5,351 nt of DNA from JAICIG01 sp035532215 (lineage in GTDB: Bacteria; Planctomycetota; Planctomycetia; Pirellulales; JAICIG01), in contig DATKRK010000438.1 of the NCBI GenBank assembly GCA_035532215.1, positions 1-5,351 of the forward strand, in the 5' to 3' direction. Positions 5,220-5,351 of this stretch are shown here, in pieces; within the stretch, counting starts at the first letter, position 1, and the number at the start of each line of letters is the position of its first letter. A model generated the notes under the pieces. The model was not told the DNA's origin and made no database searches. It worked only from the letters and a program-made list of their open reading frames with translations. Position numbers and translations under genes: made by a program.

Positions 5220-5351
5220 TCACGCGGCCAAGAATGAGGCCGGGTTGAAGGTCTGGAAATTATGGGTCATCAGGGATTGCAGTTGCTCTCGGTGCTCGGT
5301 GGGAATCTTTGCCAAGCAACCATCAATGGCCGCTTGGAATTCTTGGAAAGT
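5220..5351 (-). CDS. C-terminal end of an IS transposase, partial (IS630-like guess)
   Basis: The frame enters at the right edge of the window and stays open for 43 codons to a TGA at 5222-5220. The 5' part lies outside the window. The peptide begins TFQEFQAAIDGCLAKIPTEH and ends LMTHNFQTFNPASFLAA. This FQAAID.CL...LMTHNFQTF ending resembles the tails of IS630/Tc1-mariner-type DDE transposases as I remember them. The catalytic region is not visible, so the family is uncertain and I cannot tell whether the gene is intact. Its stop lies 5 bp from the hairpin array and it converges on the membrane-protein gene. I could not identify the terminal inverted repeat or target duplication, since the other end of the element is not included. 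Confidence 0.55.
   Translation of the reverse strand, partial: TFQEFQAAIDGCLAKIPTEHREQLQSLMTHNFQTFNPASFLAA

Noticed and set aside
5017..5351. Plus-strand frame from ATG at 5017, open to the right edge (111 codons)
   Set aside because: It lacks a ribosome binding site, crosses repeats whose steps are not multiples of three, and is antisense to the transposase end. It has no recognisable domain.

Overview
The window looks like GC-rich chromosomal DNA from a Gram-negative bacterium that makes heptose-containing LPS. I favour a planctomycete (Pirellulales-like). Reasons are the high GC, loosely packed genes, long spacers full of dispersed repeats (tandem CACGGAT units; GTAGCAGGCACA hairpins), and a large membrane protein with a low-complexity charged tail that I cannot place in a named family. 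The assignment is inference; no rRNA or marker gene is present.

Layout. Positions 1-197 are non-coding, with a dispersed-repeat fragment and a G-free pyrimidine tract. On the minus strand lies a two-gene operon, hldE (2842 to 1253) then waaF (1253 to 198), joined by a one-base TGATG stop/start overlap. HldE makes ADP-activated heptose (kinase plus adenylyltransferase) and WaaF is the heptosyltransferase that adds the second inner-core heptose, so the operon supplies and uses the same precursor. Positions 2843-3589 form a 747-bp divergent intergenic region with two repeat structures: a pair of inverted 33-bp CACGGAT arms, and a REP-like pair of inverted hairpins. On the plus strand, 3590-4879 encodes an unnamed protein with about six membrane spans and a disordered Lys/Pro/Ala- and Arg/Asp-rich tail. 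At the right edge, on the minus strand (5220-5351), is the last 43 codons of what looks like an IS transposase (IS630-like is my best guess).

The most interesting stretch is the convergent spacer 4880-5219. It has a very AT-rich island with a near-consensus sigma70-type promoter on the plus strand (TTGACC, 17 bp, TATATT). A perfect 16-bp palindrome (ATATGGTTGACCATAT) overlies its -35 box. The predicted start site falls at the foot of a 40-nt GC-rich hairpin (4950-4989). Downstream is a chain of short hairpins at roughly 38-bp spacing (5044-5214), built from two alternating motifs, GCAANTTTGC and GCTTCGCTCCG. The chain ends 5 bp before the transposase stop codon. I read this as a candidate regulated, highly structured non-coding RNA, or a DNA hairpin array linked to the mobile element. 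It matches no family I recognise.
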